DNA of 64,000 nt from Actinomyces trachealis (GTDB taxonomy: Bacteria > Actinomycetota > Actinomycetes > Actinomycetales > Actinomycetaceae). Positions 18,747 through 27,869 of this stretch are shown here, piece after piece (within the stretch, counting starts at the first letter, position 1; every line of letters starts with the position of its first letter). The stretch covers positions 1,612,001 to 1,676,000 of the forward strand of contig NZ_CP065027.1 in the NCBI RefSeq assembly GCF_015711475.1, in the 5' to 3' direction. Made by a program: the position numbers and the translations under genes. The notes under the pieces were generated by a model that ran no database searches, had not been told where the DNA came from, and was given only the letters and a program-made list of their open reading frames with translations.

Positions 18747-20154
18747 TCGCCTGCTCAACCTGTTCGGTGACCCCCGAGTCGTCCGAGGCAGGTGTGCTCC
18801 AACGGCCCGCGCACACATCAACGGCCAGGCATGCGGCCGTTACCAGCAGCGTGGGCAGAATCCAGCCAGTGGCATCGTTCCACAGGCCGGTGCGCGCCAA
18901 CAGCTCGCTCGGGGCTGAGACCCCTATGTCGGCCAGGGAAGAAACCGCTCCCAGCACGGCCGCCGTCGCCGTCGCCCCCTTGTAGGTGAGGCGCAGGTGA
19001 CCAGGAGCTAAAGTGTCCAAAATGGTCACAGCTACCAGGGCGATGGTGATCGGGTAGAGCAACAGGGTCACTGGGGAGACGATCCGCAGAATCAGGTCCA
19101 GCCCCAGGTTGGCCAGGGCGAATGCCACCACCGTCCCCAGCACCACGTGCCGCTCAAAGCTCAATGCTGGCACCTTGGACACGCCGTAGCCCGCCCAAGC
19201 AGCCATGAGACCGACCGCAGTGGTCAGGCAAGCCAGCAACACGATCGCGGCGAACACCAGCGTGCCGGTAGACCCCAAGGACATGGCGGAGGCGGCACGC
19301 AGTAGGGCGGTGCCGTCGCTTGGCTCCCCCTGCACACGAGCGCCAACCAGTGCCAAGCCTCCATAGACGAGACTGAGCAGCACGGCGGAGATTGCTGCCG
19401 CGCCACTGGTGGCGCGAGTGGTCTGCCGGGTGCCGACGAATCCCTGCTCCCGTACCGCAGCGATAACCACGAGCCCGAAGACGATTGCCCCAAGCACGTC
19501 CATGGTGAAGTAACCGCGGGTCAGACCGGTGGTTAGGGGACTTGTGGCGAAGGGTTCCACTGGGTCGCGGGACACCGTATGCCCACGGAGCAGCACTGCG
19601 GCACAGAGCACAGTGATCAGTACCAGCAGCGCGGGGGTCAGGTAGTGACCTACCCGGTCCGCGAGCTTGGAGGGGGTGAAGGCCAGGTAGACGGTCAAGG
19701 AGAAGAATGCCAGGGCATGTACAGCCAGGGTCAGGTGGCCACCGCTCACCCCCAGGAGTTCCAGAACCGGCTTAGTGGCCAGCTCGTAGGAGACGGTGGC
19801 CACGCGTGGGACGGCGTAGAACGGTCCGATAGCCAGGTAGACGGCGGCGGGCATCACCATGCCAAAGCCTTTGCCCACGCGGTTTGCCAGGCCCAGCACG
19901 CCCTCACCAGAGGTCGAGACGGCGATCAAGGAGACCAGGGGCAGGAGCACCCCGGTCAGGAAGAACCCGGTCATGACCAGGCCCAGGTGCTGCCCCGCAC
20001 TGGCACCAAGGACTGGCGGAAAGATCAGGTTTCCGGCACCAAAGAAGAGCGCGAAGAGCATTAGGCCGGTGGTGATGACCGCATCACCGCCTGGTGCTCC
20101 CCTAGCTCCGTCGCTACTAGTTTTGGTGTGTTCTTCTGCGTTTGGGGCAGTCAA
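18730..20154 (-). CDS. brnQ: Branched-chain amino acid:cation symporter
   Basis: Na+/H+-coupled uptake of Leu, Ile and Val. The N-terminal signature GLMLFALFFGAGNLIFPP of the LIVCS/BrnQ family is present, followed by about 12 hydrophobic segments over 474 aa. The start is a TTG without an obvious Shine-Dalgarno, so the N terminus could be shorter by up to about 20 residues. The gene interrupts the otherwise conserved dapF-methyltransferase-hflX stretch. With leuCD in the same window this strain can both make and import leucine. Confidence 0.92.
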   Translation of the reverse strand: MTAPNAEEHTKTSSDGARGAPGGDAVITTGLMLFALFFGAGNLIFPPVLGASAGQHLGLVMTGFFLTGVLLPLVSLIAVSTSGEGVLGLANRVGKGFGMVMPAAVYLAIGPFYAVPRVATVSYELATKPVLELLGVSGGHLTLAVHALAFFSLTVYLAFTPSKLADRVGHYLTPALLVLITVLCAAVLLRGHTVSRDPVEPFATSPLTTGLTRGYFTMDVLGAIVFGLVVIAAVREQGFVGTRQTTRATSGAAAISAVLLSLVYGGLALVGARVQGEPSDGTALLRAASAMSLGSTGTLVFAAIVLLACLTTAVGLMAAWAGYGVSKVPALSFERHVVLGTVVAFALANLGLDLILRIVSPVTLLLYPITIALVAVTILDTLAPGHLRLTYKGATATAAVLGAVSSLADIGVSAPSELLARTGLWNDATGWILPTLLVTAACLAVDVCAGRWSTPASDDSGVTEQVEQAISGQD

Positions 20155-20230
20155 GTGGCTCAGTCGCTTCGGTACTCGGTGTGTTTCTTGGTCTTGGTCG
20201 CGCCTGGTAAAAACGGCCAGGAAGCTTGGT

Positions 20231-21205
20231 TCAGGCTAGGGAGATGCGTCCGATAATCTGGGTGGGGCCGGTCAGGAGCACGGTGGCTCCGGGGGCCCAG
20301 GGGTCGGCACCGACGTGCACGCCCACGCTGCCCCCGGGCACCTCCAGCAGGTAGTCCTGCGGGGCGTCCTCACCCTCCCACTCGTGCAGGGCGACGGCGA
20401 CGGCGCAGCAGCCGGTGCCGCAGGACTGGGCCTCCCCCACTCCGCGCTCCAGGATGCGCACGCGGGCTCGGCCCACGGCGACGCCGTCCTCCTCATCCGC
20501 ACCCAGGGGCACAACCACCTCCAGGTTGGTGCCCTCGTATGGCACGGGCAGCAGCTCCAACGTATCGGAGTCGGTGAGCCCAGCGAAGTTGACGGTGTCC
20601 AGCTCAGCCTCATCCGCTAGGGCGACGACGGTGTGGGGGTTGGGCATGTTGATGCTCAAGGCGGCGCGCTGGCCCTCCAGGCCGGGAACCTCTACCAGAG
20701 TGTCCCAGCCCTCCAGGTTCACGTCTGCTACAGCCCCATCGGGCCGCGTCAGAGCGGCGGGCCCCATGTCCACGGCCCACAGCTGACCAGTGCGGGTGAT
20801 GGTGCGGGCGCCGCCGCGGGTGCCGATGGTGATGCTGGCACCGTCCGGCAGCTGGCACAGGCCTTCAGCGTCGAGCACGTGGGCGAAAAGCCACGAGGCG
20901 TTGCCGCACGTCCGGGCTACGGAGCCGTCAGCATTGTAGTAGTCCATAAACCACTTAGCCTCGGGCATGGCAGCTGCGAAGGCCTCCGAACCGGGCAGAG
21001 CAGCGGTATGCACCACGCGCACAAAGCCGTCGGCACCGATGCCGGTGTGTCGGTTGCAAACAGCGGCGACGTCGCTGGCACTTAAGGACACTTGGCAGTC
21101 CGGGTCGATCAGCAGCAGAAAGTCATTGCCAGCGCCGTGGCCCTTAATGAGCTCCCGGCCGCTGAGGGCCGCGAGTGTGGCCTCTCCTGGCTGCTGCGCG
21201 GTCAT
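20231..21205 (-). CDS. dapF: Diaminopimelate epimerase
   Basis: Converts LL- to meso-diaminopimelate for lysine and peptidoglycan. The two catalytic cysteines are present: ADGSVARTCGNA (thiol 1) and QSCGTGCCAVA (thiol 2). The first motif ends Gly-Asn-Ala rather than the usual Gly-Asn-Gly. N terminus KGHGAGNDFLLL matches the family. 324 aa, slightly longer than the typical 275-300. The start is 9 bp after the miaA stop, so miaA-dapF is one transcript. Confidence 0.94.
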   Translation of the reverse strand: MTAQQPGEATLAALSGRELIKGHGAGNDFLLLIDPDCQVSLSASDVAAVCNRHTGIGADGFVRVVHTAALPGSEAFAAAMPEAKWFMDYYNADGSVARTCGNASWLFAHVLDAEGLCQLPDGASITIGTRGGARTITRTGQLWAVDMGPAALTRPDGAVADVNLEGWDTLVEVPGLEGQRAALSINMPNPHTVVALADEAELDTVNFAGLTDSDTLELLPVPYEGTNLEVVVPLGADEEDGVAVGRARVRILERGVGEAQSCGTGCCAVAVALHEWEGEDAPQDYLLEVPGGSVGVHVGADPWAPGATVLLTGPTQIIGRISLA

Positions 21206-21214
21206 GCGACAAGC

Positions 21215-22180
21215 CTATGCGACAGAGTCGGCAGCCTGGACCAGCACCAGTGCTGCCTCGGTCACGCGCTCCCACTCACCGGCAGGCAGGGTACCGTCTT
21301 CCTGGAAGTTGACGTCGATCCAGTTCAGGCGCGGGTCACGACGGAACCATTTGATCTGCCGGGAGGCAAGCTTACGCGTAGCCCCTGCCGTGGCCTCCGC
21401 AGCTTCCGGCAGGCTCATGGCGCCGTCAAGGACCGCGAGCGCTTGCGCGTAGCCGATGGCGCGGGAGGAGGTTGGCCCCTCGCGCAACCCCTGCTCCACC
21501 AAATCGGCGGTCTCCTCCAGTAGCCCGCCGTAGAACATGGCTTGGGCGCGGGTGTTGATACGGGCGTTCAGGGCGGCACGTGGCGGACGTAGTGCCAGGT
21601 GGATAGTGGGGACGATGTCGGTGTAGGCGGGCAGGGTGGCGGAGAAGGGACGACCGGTCACCTGGGCGACCTCCAGGGCGCGCACGATCTTGCGGGTGTT
21701 GGCTGGCTCGATGCGCTTTGCGCTGGCGGGGTCGGTGGCGGCGAGCTCCTCCCACAGTGCATGCGCGCCTTCGTGTTGCGCGCGCTCCTCCAAGACTGCA
21801 CGCACGGTTGGGTCAGTGCCGGGAAAGTCCAGGGCGTCAGTGATAGCACGGACGTATAGGCCTGAGCCGCCAACGATGATGGCGCGCTTGCCGCGGTTCT
21901 CGATGCTCTCCAGATCGTTGCGGGCGTGGCGTTGGTAGGCGGCCACATTGGCCTCATCGCGGACGGTGAGTACATCCAGTTGGTGGTGGGTGAAGCCACA
22001 CCGTTGCCCGGTTGGGAGCTTGGCGGTGCCAATGTCCATTCTCTTGTAGAGCTGCGAGGCGTCCGCGTTGACGATCTCGACCATGTCTGGGCCGCCTAGG
22101 TGCTCCCCTAGTCTCAGGGCCAGGTCGGACTTGCCGGTGGCGGTTGGTCCGACTACCGCTACGCGCTTTCTCACGGTCAC
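21215..22180 (-). CDS. miaA: tRNA dimethylallyltransferase
   Basis: Adds the isopentenyl group to A37 of tRNAs reading UNN codons, making the substrate for MiaB. P-loop VVGPTATGKSDLALRLGE, then NADASQLYKRMDIGTAK, the GGSGLYVRAI motif and the C-terminal SRAIGYAQ and RKLASRQIKWFRRD segments. 321 aa. Transcribed with dapF. Its partner gene miaB lies 1.7 kb away on the same strand, separated by three rightward genes. Confidence 0.95.
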   Translation of the reverse strand: MTVRKRVAVVGPTATGKSDLALRLGEHLGGPDMVEIVNADASQLYKRMDIGTAKLPTGQRCGFTHHQLDVLTVRDEANVAAYQRHARNDLESIENRGKRAIIVGGSGLYVRAITDALDFPGTDPTVRAVLEERAQHEGAHALWEELAATDPASAKRIEPANTRKIVRALEVAQVTGRPFSATLPAYTDIVPTIHLALRPPRAALNARINTRAQAMFYGGLLEETADLVEQGLREGPTSSRAIGYAQALAVLDGAMSLPEAAEATAGATRKLASRQIKWFRRDPRLNWIDVNFQEDGTLPAGEWERVTEAALVLVQAADSVA

Positions 22181-22241
22181 AGGTTAAACAGCGTGAGTCC
22201 TGGAATGCTCTTATACGCGTGACGCCAGTTAGGCTGTCCCT

Positions 22242-22724
22242 ATGCCTTCTCCTTCACCTGCTGCCGCTGGCACTGAGGCACCACGGGGCGCGGTGCCAAC
22301 GCCGGTTGACGTCTCGCGGGTATTGGCGGCCGTTAAATCCCTGGGCTTGCGTCACTTCGTTGATGATGAGGGGGACGTCGGCATCCCCTGGCGGTATGTG
22401 ACCGTCCATGTGGTCTTTCAGGACACACGTGCGATCCAGGTGCGTGGAGCTTGGCACCGTATTGCCACGATTGACCACCTTGCCAGGCTCCGTGCGCTGG
22501 TTGAGGAATGGAACGTCTCAAAGCTTGGCCCGAAGGCCTATCTGACTGTGTCTGACGGTGGCATGGTGCGTTTGCACGGTGAGGTGACCTTGCCGCTTGA
22601 GGCGGGCATGACTGACGCGCAGCTGGAGGACTTCGTGTTCACGGGTTGCCGCTTCATCGTGGCCCTGATGCGGCATGCTGAAGAGGTCTTCCCTGACCCC
22701 CTGTGCGTCCCGGAGGATTCATGA
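22242..22724 (+). CDS. YbjN domain-containing protein (first of a pair)
   Basis: 160 aa. Residues about 25-150 fit the YbjN fold (related to type III secretion chaperones): VSRVLAAVKSLGLRH, then WHRIATIDHLARLRALVEEWN and a final LEDFVFTGCRFIVALMRHAEEVFP helix. No signal peptide or membrane segment. In actinobacteria such genes usually occur near miaA/miaB and dapF; biochemical function is unknown. Its stop overlaps the start of a second YbjN-like gene (ATGA), so the two products may work together. A rightward pair among leftward genes. Confidence 0.75.
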   Translation: MPSPSPAAAGTEAPRGAVPTPVDVSRVLAAVKSLGLRHFVDDEGDVGIPWRYVTVHVVFQDTRAIQVRGAWHRIATIDHLARLRALVEEWNVSKLGPKAYLTVSDGGMVRLHGEVTLPLEAGMTDAQLEDFVFTGCRFIVALMRHAEEVFPDPLCVPEDS

Positions 22725-23308
22725 GCTGGCTGGGCCGGTTGCTGCGTGACTTTATCTCGCCGCAGCCTGGGGAGCACCGGCAAGCAGCGGGCCCCGCCCC
22801 AAAGTCCAATGCCTCGAAGCGGGAGCCTGCTGCCTCTCGGCAGCTTTCAGCCACCGGCGGCCAGGCGGCGCCACAGCGTCTTGAGACCACACGCCCTTTC
22901 ACGTTGGAGCGTATGGAAAAGCTTATAGCCGACTTGGGCTACTATGTGAGACGCCAGGAGGACGGGGATCATGCCAGTCTGCTGGGTTCCTGGGATTCCT
23001 TCCCTTTCTTGATTGAGGAGTTGGAGGACTACCCGGCTTGGCTGCTAATCGCTGGCGACTGGCCAGAGCCTGCACCTGCCGCTCAGCGCGATGAGATCGC
23101 CGCGTCAGTTAACGATTGGAACCGGGACAAGTTCTTCCCCACGGTCTGTGTGCTTGACATCGATGATGGTGTGCTGGTGCGCGCCAACTATCTGGTGGAT
23201 CTGAGTTCTGGTGTCACGGACCGCCAGTTGCGCTTGCATCTTGAGCGTGCGCTCTCCGCCTGTACTCAGGCCTTGGCTAGCGTCGGCCCATTGTTCCCTG
23301 AGGTCTGA
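22721..23308 (+). CDS. YbjN domain-containing protein (second of a pair)
   Basis: 195 aa from the ATG at 22721, with GGAGG 5-6 bp upstream and 4-bp overlap with the preceding gene. Residues 1-60 are a polar, low-complexity lead (SWLGRLLRDFISPQPGE, then Ala/Ser/Gln rich); residues about 65-190 are YbjN-like (FTLERMEKLIADLGYYV, DWNRDKFFPTVCVLDIDDG, VTDRQLRLHLERALSACTQAL). No clear catalytic motif. Probably functions with the upstream gene. Confidence 0.72.
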   Translation: MSWLGRLLRDFISPQPGEHRQAAGPAPKSNASKREPAASRQLSATGGQAAPQRLETTRPFTLERMEKLIADLGYYVRRQEDGDHASLLGSWDSFPFLIEELEDYPAWLLIAGDWPEPAPAAQRDEIAASVNDWNRDKFFPTVCVLDIDDGVLVRANYLVDLSSGVTDRQLRLHLERALSACTQALASVGPLFPEV

Positions 23309-23446
23309 CACGGCATAGCGCCACCGGTTGCGTTCAGCTACGGCACAGGCGGTAACGACATGCACGGCTTCTTGCCGTGTACGACAGGGACCTGATGGGC
23401 TGGGCCCTTGGGGCAGTAGAGCGGAACGGAGCGTTAGGCTCTGCCT

Positions 23447-23872
23447 GTGGGCCCTCAGAGTATCGTCGTTAGCGCAGTGATCATGCAGGATTCCAGCGGC
23501 AGGTTGCTGACCGTCAGGAAGCAGGGCACCAGCCGGTTCATGCTGCCCGGAGGCAAACCAGAGCCCGGGGAGGACGCGCTGACTACGGCTGTGCGGGAGG
23601 CAGCTGAGGAGCTGGCCGTCAGTCTTAAGCCAGAGCAGATGCGGGCCTGGGGCGTATTCACTACCCTTGCCGCCAACGAGGCTGGGACCGCCCTTGTCGC
23701 CTCGGTCTTTGAGCACCCTTATGTTGCTGGTGTCCACCCCTGCGCAGAGATCGCCGAGGCGCGCTGGGAGGATTTAGACGCGGACGACGCTGCAGACCTG
23801 GCACCTTTGACCGTTGAGGTGATGGGGCTTTTGCGGCAGCGTCGGCCTTGCGGGGATGCAGTCCCTGGCTAG
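23447..23872 (+). CDS. NUDIX hydrolase (MutT-like)
   Basis: A small pyrophosphohydrolase; the Nudix box GGKPEPGEDALTTAVREAAEELAV fits Gx5Ex7REUxEExGU except that Ala replaces the last conserved Gly. 141 aa, starting at GTG 23447. The substrate (oxidised nucleotides, NDP-sugars, others) cannot be told from sequence. It ends about 50 bp before the convergent miaB stop. Confidence 0.85.
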   Translation: MGPQSIVVSAVIMQDSSGRLLTVRKQGTSRFMLPGGKPEPGEDALTTAVREAAEELAVSLKPEQMRAWGVFTTLAANEAGTALVASVFEHPYVAGVHPCAEIAEARWEDLDADDAADLAPLTVEVMGLLRQRRPCGDAVPG

Positions 23873-23923
23873 TTCACTCAGGGTGAATTGGACACTTGCT
23901 GGCGAAAGAGCGCTTTGGGGGAG

Positions 23924-25573
23924 CTATGAGCTGCTTCCCCGCAAGGTCGGCAGGCCCAGACGGACCGGAGCGGTCTCCGGCTCAGGCTTACTGCAGGCCT
24001 GGCGCTGGCGGCGTTCCCAGGCGTCGCCGGCACGCGTACGGCGCACCTCAAACAGTGCTGGGCCCTTGTCGTACCAGACCCGGTCCCCGGCTGGCAGCGC
24101 AGCGTTAGCAGCCGCCTCAGTCTTGCTGAGCGTACGCCCACAGCGACCTGAGTCTGCGATCAGGTTATGTGGTGCTCCGTGGGTGACACGCACCCGCACC
24201 ATATCTCCCGGACGGGGCGCTCCTGCGGCGTAGTCGTCCGCAGCAAGCCCCTCAGGTAGAGCTAGGTGCACCAGGCGGTTGTCGGCTGCACGCCCGGAGA
24301 CGCGGGCGGTCACGCCGTCACGGCGCCCTTCTCCCTCCGCTACCAGGACATCCACCAGGCGGCCCTCTTGCTTGACGTTCTCCTCGTAGGTGATGCGGCG
24401 TACCAGCGCATCCAGGCGGCGGTAGCGGTCCTTGATGACCTCTACCGGCACCTGCGGCAGGTCAGCGGCAGGGGTGCCAGGGCGCGGCGAGTATTCAAAG
24501 GTGAAGGCGGAGGCAAAGCGCGCCTGCTCGACGACGTCCAGGGTCTCCTGGAAGTCCTCCTCGGTCTCGCCGGGGAAGCCGACGATCAGATCGGTGGTGA
24601 TGGCGGCCTCGGGCATGGCGACGCGCACGCGCTCTAGGATCCCTAAGAAACGTTCCGAACGGTAGGAGCGGCGCATGGCGCGCAGGATCTTGTCGGAGCC
24701 GGACTGCAGGGGCATGTGCAGGCTGGGCATGACCTGCGGAGTCTCTGCCATGGCGTCGATGACGTCATCAGTAAACGCAGCCGGGTGCGGGCTGGTAAAG
24801 CGCACGCGCTCGATTCCCTCCACCGCCCCGGCGGCTCGCAGGAGCTTGGCGAAGGCGCCCCGGTCCCCGAAGCCCACGCCGTAGGAGTTCACGTTCTGTC
24901 CCAGCAAGGTTATCTCGGTGACTCCTTGGGCGGCCACGGCCTCGATCTCCGCGAGTACTTCCCCGGGACGGCGGTCACGCTGCTTGCCGCGCAGGGAGGG
25001 GACTATGCAGAAGGTGCAGGTGTTGTTGCAACCCACGGCTATGGAGACCCAGGCGGCGTAGGCGCTCTCACGGCGGGTGGGCAGAGTGGAGGGGAAGACT
25101 TTGAGGGACTCTTCCAGTTCCACAGCCGCTTCGGCGTTGTGGCGAGCGCGCTCCAGCAGGGCGGGCAGCACGTCAATGTTGTGGGTGCCAAAGACCACAT
25201 CGACCCAAGGGGCCCGATCGATGATGCCTTGTCCCATCTGCTGGGCTAGACAGCCAGCCACGGCAATCTGCATGCCGGGGCGCTCGCGCTTGACGGCGGC
25301 CAGCTGCCCCAGGTTGCCGAAGAGCCGCGTGGCAGCGTTCTCCCGCACGGAGCAGGTGTTGATGATGACGACGTCGGCACCACAGTCGCCTGCTTCCGTG
25401 GCGCGGGCAGCCGCCTCAGGCACTTCCTCCGCACGGCGGTAGCCAGCTCTCTCCAGGAGCCCGGCCATGTGCTCGGAGTCGTGGACGTTCATCTGGCACC
25501 CCAGGGTGCGCACGTGGTAGGTGCGTTGGAGTGCCCTCCTGGGGCCTGCGGCAGGGGCAAGGGTGGTGGTCAT
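23924..25573 (-). CDS. miaB: tRNA-2-methylthio-N6-dimethylallyladenosine synthase
   Basis: Radical SAM methylthiotransferase finishing the ms2i6A37 modification begun by MiaA. N-terminal UPF0004 domain ([36 protein letters not shown]) supplies three Cys for the second cluster; the radical SAM motif is [15 protein letters not shown]; a TRAM domain lies near 440-500. 549 aa, with about 45 extra C-terminal residues rich in Arg/Pro after the TRAM domain. ATG start with a typical short Thr/Ala lead. Leftward, with a convergent NUDIX gene beyond its end. Confidence 0.95.
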   Translation of the reverse strand: MTTTLAPAAGPRRALQRTYHVRTLGCQMNVHDSEHMAGLLERAGYRRAEEVPEAAARATEAGDCGADVVIINTCSVRENAATRLFGNLGQLAAVKRERPGMQIAVAGCLAQQMGQGIIDRAPWVDVVFGTHNIDVLPALLERARHNAEAAVELEESLKVFPSTLPTRRESAYAAWVSIAVGCNNTCTFCIVPSLRGKQRDRRPGEVLAEIEAVAAQGVTEITLLGQNVNSYGVGFGDRGAFAKLLRAAGAVEGIERVRFTSPHPAAFTDDVIDAMAETPQVMPSLHMPLQSGSDKILRAMRRSYRSERFLGILERVRVAMPEAAITTDLIVGFPGETEEDFQETLDVVEQARFASAFTFEYSPRPGTPAADLPQVPVEVIKDRYRRLDALVRRITYEENVKQEGRLVDVLVAEGEGRRDGVTARVSGRAADNRLVHLALPEGLAADDYAAGAPRPGDMVRVRVTHGAPHNLIADSGRCGRTLSKTEAAANAALPAGDRVWYDKGPALFEVRRTRAGDAWERRQRQACSKPEPETAPVRLGLPTLRGSSS

Positions 25574-25691
25574 CGACGCGGAGTCTACGCATCTGCACCT
25601 AAAGAGGGTGACCTACCCCAGGGTGTGGTTGCTCCCACGAGGTGGTCTCGATTGCTCCCGGTGGATGGATCCGACCCAACCCACCATAAGT

Positions 25692-25705
25692 TTCGTATAT
25701 ACGAA
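25692..25705. promoter_or_regulatory. Perfect 14-bp palindrome upstream of pckG (candidate operator)
   Basis: TTCGTATATACGAA is fully self-complementary and lies about 58 bp before the pckG start, in the miaB-pckG divergent region. The GTATATAC core resembles GntR-type operators. The cognate regulator is not in the window. Confidence 0.6.
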
Positions 25706-25763
25706 CTTTATCGGTAGACTTTCTGCTGCACCGCTTCCCCCACATACAAGGACCGGAGTACCA

Positions 25764-27635
25764 ATGGAAAACCCCACCAAGATCCTCACCCAAGCGGGGA
25801 TCACCAACCCAGCCGTGCATGAGTTCGTCAGTGAGTGGACAGCGATCCTCACCCCTGACCACATAGAGGTGGTCAACCATGACGCCGACGAGCGCCTCCT
25901 GGCTCAGGCGCTGGCCGACGGCGACCTCATTGAGGTCGGCTCTGGTCGTTACCTCGCCCACAGCCACCCCAAAGACACCGCCCGCTCCGAGGAACGCACT
26001 GTCGTGGCCACCCACGACCCAGCCGACCAGGGCGTTTACAACAACTGGCGCGACGCCGAGGAGGTGCGCGCCCAGCAGGTCGAGCGCATGCGCGGCGCCA
26101 TGCAGGGGCGCACCATGTACGTGGTTCCCTACCTCATGGCCCCTCCCGGTTCCCCACTGGCCCCTTGGGCCGTCGGCGTTGAACTCTCCGACAACCGCGT
26201 CGTCGTGTTGCAGATGCTGCGCATGGCACGTGTCGGCGTGCAGTACCTCAATGACCTGCAGGACCCCAGCTTCTTCGTCCGCGCCGTTCACGCCACCGGC
26301 AACTTGGAGAGCCTCTGCCAGGGCACAGAGGAGGACCAGCGACTCTTCGCCACCATCGCCGACGAGCGCACCATCCTCCACTTCGGCTCGGCCTATGGCG
26401 GCAACGCCCTGCTGGGCAAGATCGCCCATGGCCTACGCCAAGGCTCCTACGACGGCTGGGACTCCAAGAAGTTCATGGGTGAGCAGTTCATGCTCATCGG
26501 CATCCGCGACAAGGAGACCGGCCGCACCTACCACATCTGCGGCGGCATGCCCTCCGCTTCCGGCAAGACGAACCTGGCGATGATGATGCCCCCGGCAGCA
26601 CTGGGCGAACGCTACGAGGTCGAATTCTACGGTGACGACATTGTCTGGCTGCGTGTGGCCGAGGACGGGTGCGTCTACGGCATGAACCCCGAGTATGGCA
26701 CCTTCGGCGTCGCCAAAGACACCAACTGGGAGTCCAACCCCAACGCCATGAAAGCTGTCGCCAATGACACGGGGACCCTATTCGTAAACGTTGCCTGCAA
26801 CGAGAACACCAAAGAGTTGTGGTGGGAAGGCAAGACACCTGACTACCCGGAGGACGTTACCGGCTGGCGTGATTGGAAAAACGAACTCATCTCCGAGCGC
26901 CCCGTGGAACGCCAGCGCTCCGGGGAAGACGCTGACTTGTGGTCACAGAAAAACTCCCGCTTCACCGCCCGCCTGTCCGTCGTGCCCAACATCGCCAAGG
27001 ACTATGAGCGCCCCGAGGGCGTACCGATCGACGCCATTATCTTCGGGGGCCGCTGCCGTGACCGCGAGCCGCTCATACGCGCGATCACAGACCTGGCAGA
27101 GGGCGTATACGACGGCCTGACCCTGGGGGCGGAGGCGACCTTCGCGGCCGAAGGCACCGAGGGGCGCTTGCGCTACGACCCTATGTCCATGCGTCCCTTC
27201 ATGTCCTTCCCCGAGGGCGCCTACGCCCGTCACTGGCTGGAGACCCTGGGGGCTGCAGAGCACCAGCCGATCTTCGCCCATGTGAACTGGTTCCAGCGTG
27301 ACCCGCAGGATGGCCACTTCCTGTGGCCCGGATACGGGGAAAACCTACGCGCCCTGCTGTGGCTCATGGACCTCAAGGAGGGGCGTGCGCAAGGCATCCA
27401 GACGCCGGTGGGAATCGTCCCTAAAGCAGAGGAACTCAACCTGGAGGGCTTCGAGGGGAACCGCGCCGACCTGGAGCGGCTGCTGAGCATCGACACCAAC
27501 CGCTGGCGCCAGGAGATGGCCCTACGCAAGGAGCACTTGGAGCAGTTCAAGGATCTGCCTGAGGAGATCTGGGAGGCGCACCGCCGGGTGAGCCAGGCTC
27601 TTGACGAGGCGCCGGACACCGAGGCTGCCAGCTGA
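25764..27635 (+). CDS. pckG: Phosphoenolpyruvate carboxykinase (GTP)
   Basis: Interconverts oxaloacetate and PEP; in fermentative actinomycetes it may run as a CO2-fixing anaplerotic enzyme. The frame is open further upstream, but the ATG at 25764 has GGAG at good spacing and begins the family sequence (623 aa). GTP-PEPCK landmarks: SAYGGNALLGKI near the substrate site, GDDIVWL, and NWFQRDPQDGHFLWPGYGENLRAL near the C terminus. Odd point: the P-loop reads MPSASGKTN, where most GTP-PEPCKs have FPSACGKTN, so the reactive P-loop cysteine is Ser here. The gene sits between miaB and recX, which are often neighbours in related genomes. Confidence 0.94.
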   Translation: MENPTKILTQAGITNPAVHEFVSEWTAILTPDHIEVVNHDADERLLAQALADGDLIEVGSGRYLAHSHPKDTARSEERTVVATHDPADQGVYNNWRDAEEVRAQQVERMRGAMQGRTMYVVPYLMAPPGSPLAPWAVGVELSDNRVVVLQMLRMARVGVQYLNDLQDPSFFVRAVHATGNLESLCQGTEEDQRLFATIADERTILHFGSAYGGNALLGKIAHGLRQGSYDGWDSKKFMGEQFMLIGIRDKETGRTYHICGGMPSASGKTNLAMMMPPAALGERYEVEFYGDDIVWLRVAEDGCVYGMNPEYGTFGVAKDTNWESNPNAMKAVANDTGTLFVNVACNENTKELWWEGKTPDYPEDVTGWRDWKNELISERPVERQRSGEDADLWSQKNSRFTARLSVVPNIAKDYERPEGVPIDAIIFGGRCRDREPLIRAITDLAEGVYDGLTLGAEATFAAEGTEGRLRYDPMSMRPFMSFPEGAYARHWLETLGAAEHQPIFAHVNWFQRDPQDGHFLWPGYGENLRALLWLMDLKEGRAQGIQTPVGIVPKAEELNLEGFEGNRADLERLLSIDTNRWRQEMALRKEHLEQFKDLPEEIWEAHRRVSQALDEAPDTEAAS

Positions 27636-27642
27636 GGTACCG

Positions 27643-27684
27643 CCCGGGGTGGTGGCGTGCGTTGACACCCGCCACCACCCCGGG
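27643..27684 (+). terminator. pckG terminator
   Basis: A 14-bp perfect stem, CCCGGGGTGGTGGC (27643-27656) with GCCACCACCCCGGG (27671-27684), directly after the pckG stop. Confidence 0.85.
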
Positions 27685-27869
27685 ATCAACCCCGATTAGG
27701 AACCTGCCCGGCAGCGGTTCCCTGCTGCCGATGACGCCAATGGCCAATTCACATTGGAGCGAGCCCGCCCAAGAACAGTATTCCGAAACTCTTCGGACAT
27801 GATTAGCGGTCTGGAGTAGATCTCACTAGCCCTTAGCAGGTGCTGGGCACCATCTGATAATTCCTTGAT

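Noticed and set aside
23340..23446. Short hairpin CACGGC...GCCGTG after the YbjN pair
   Set aside because: Only a 6-bp stem without a T-run; too weak to call a terminator in GC-rich DNA.
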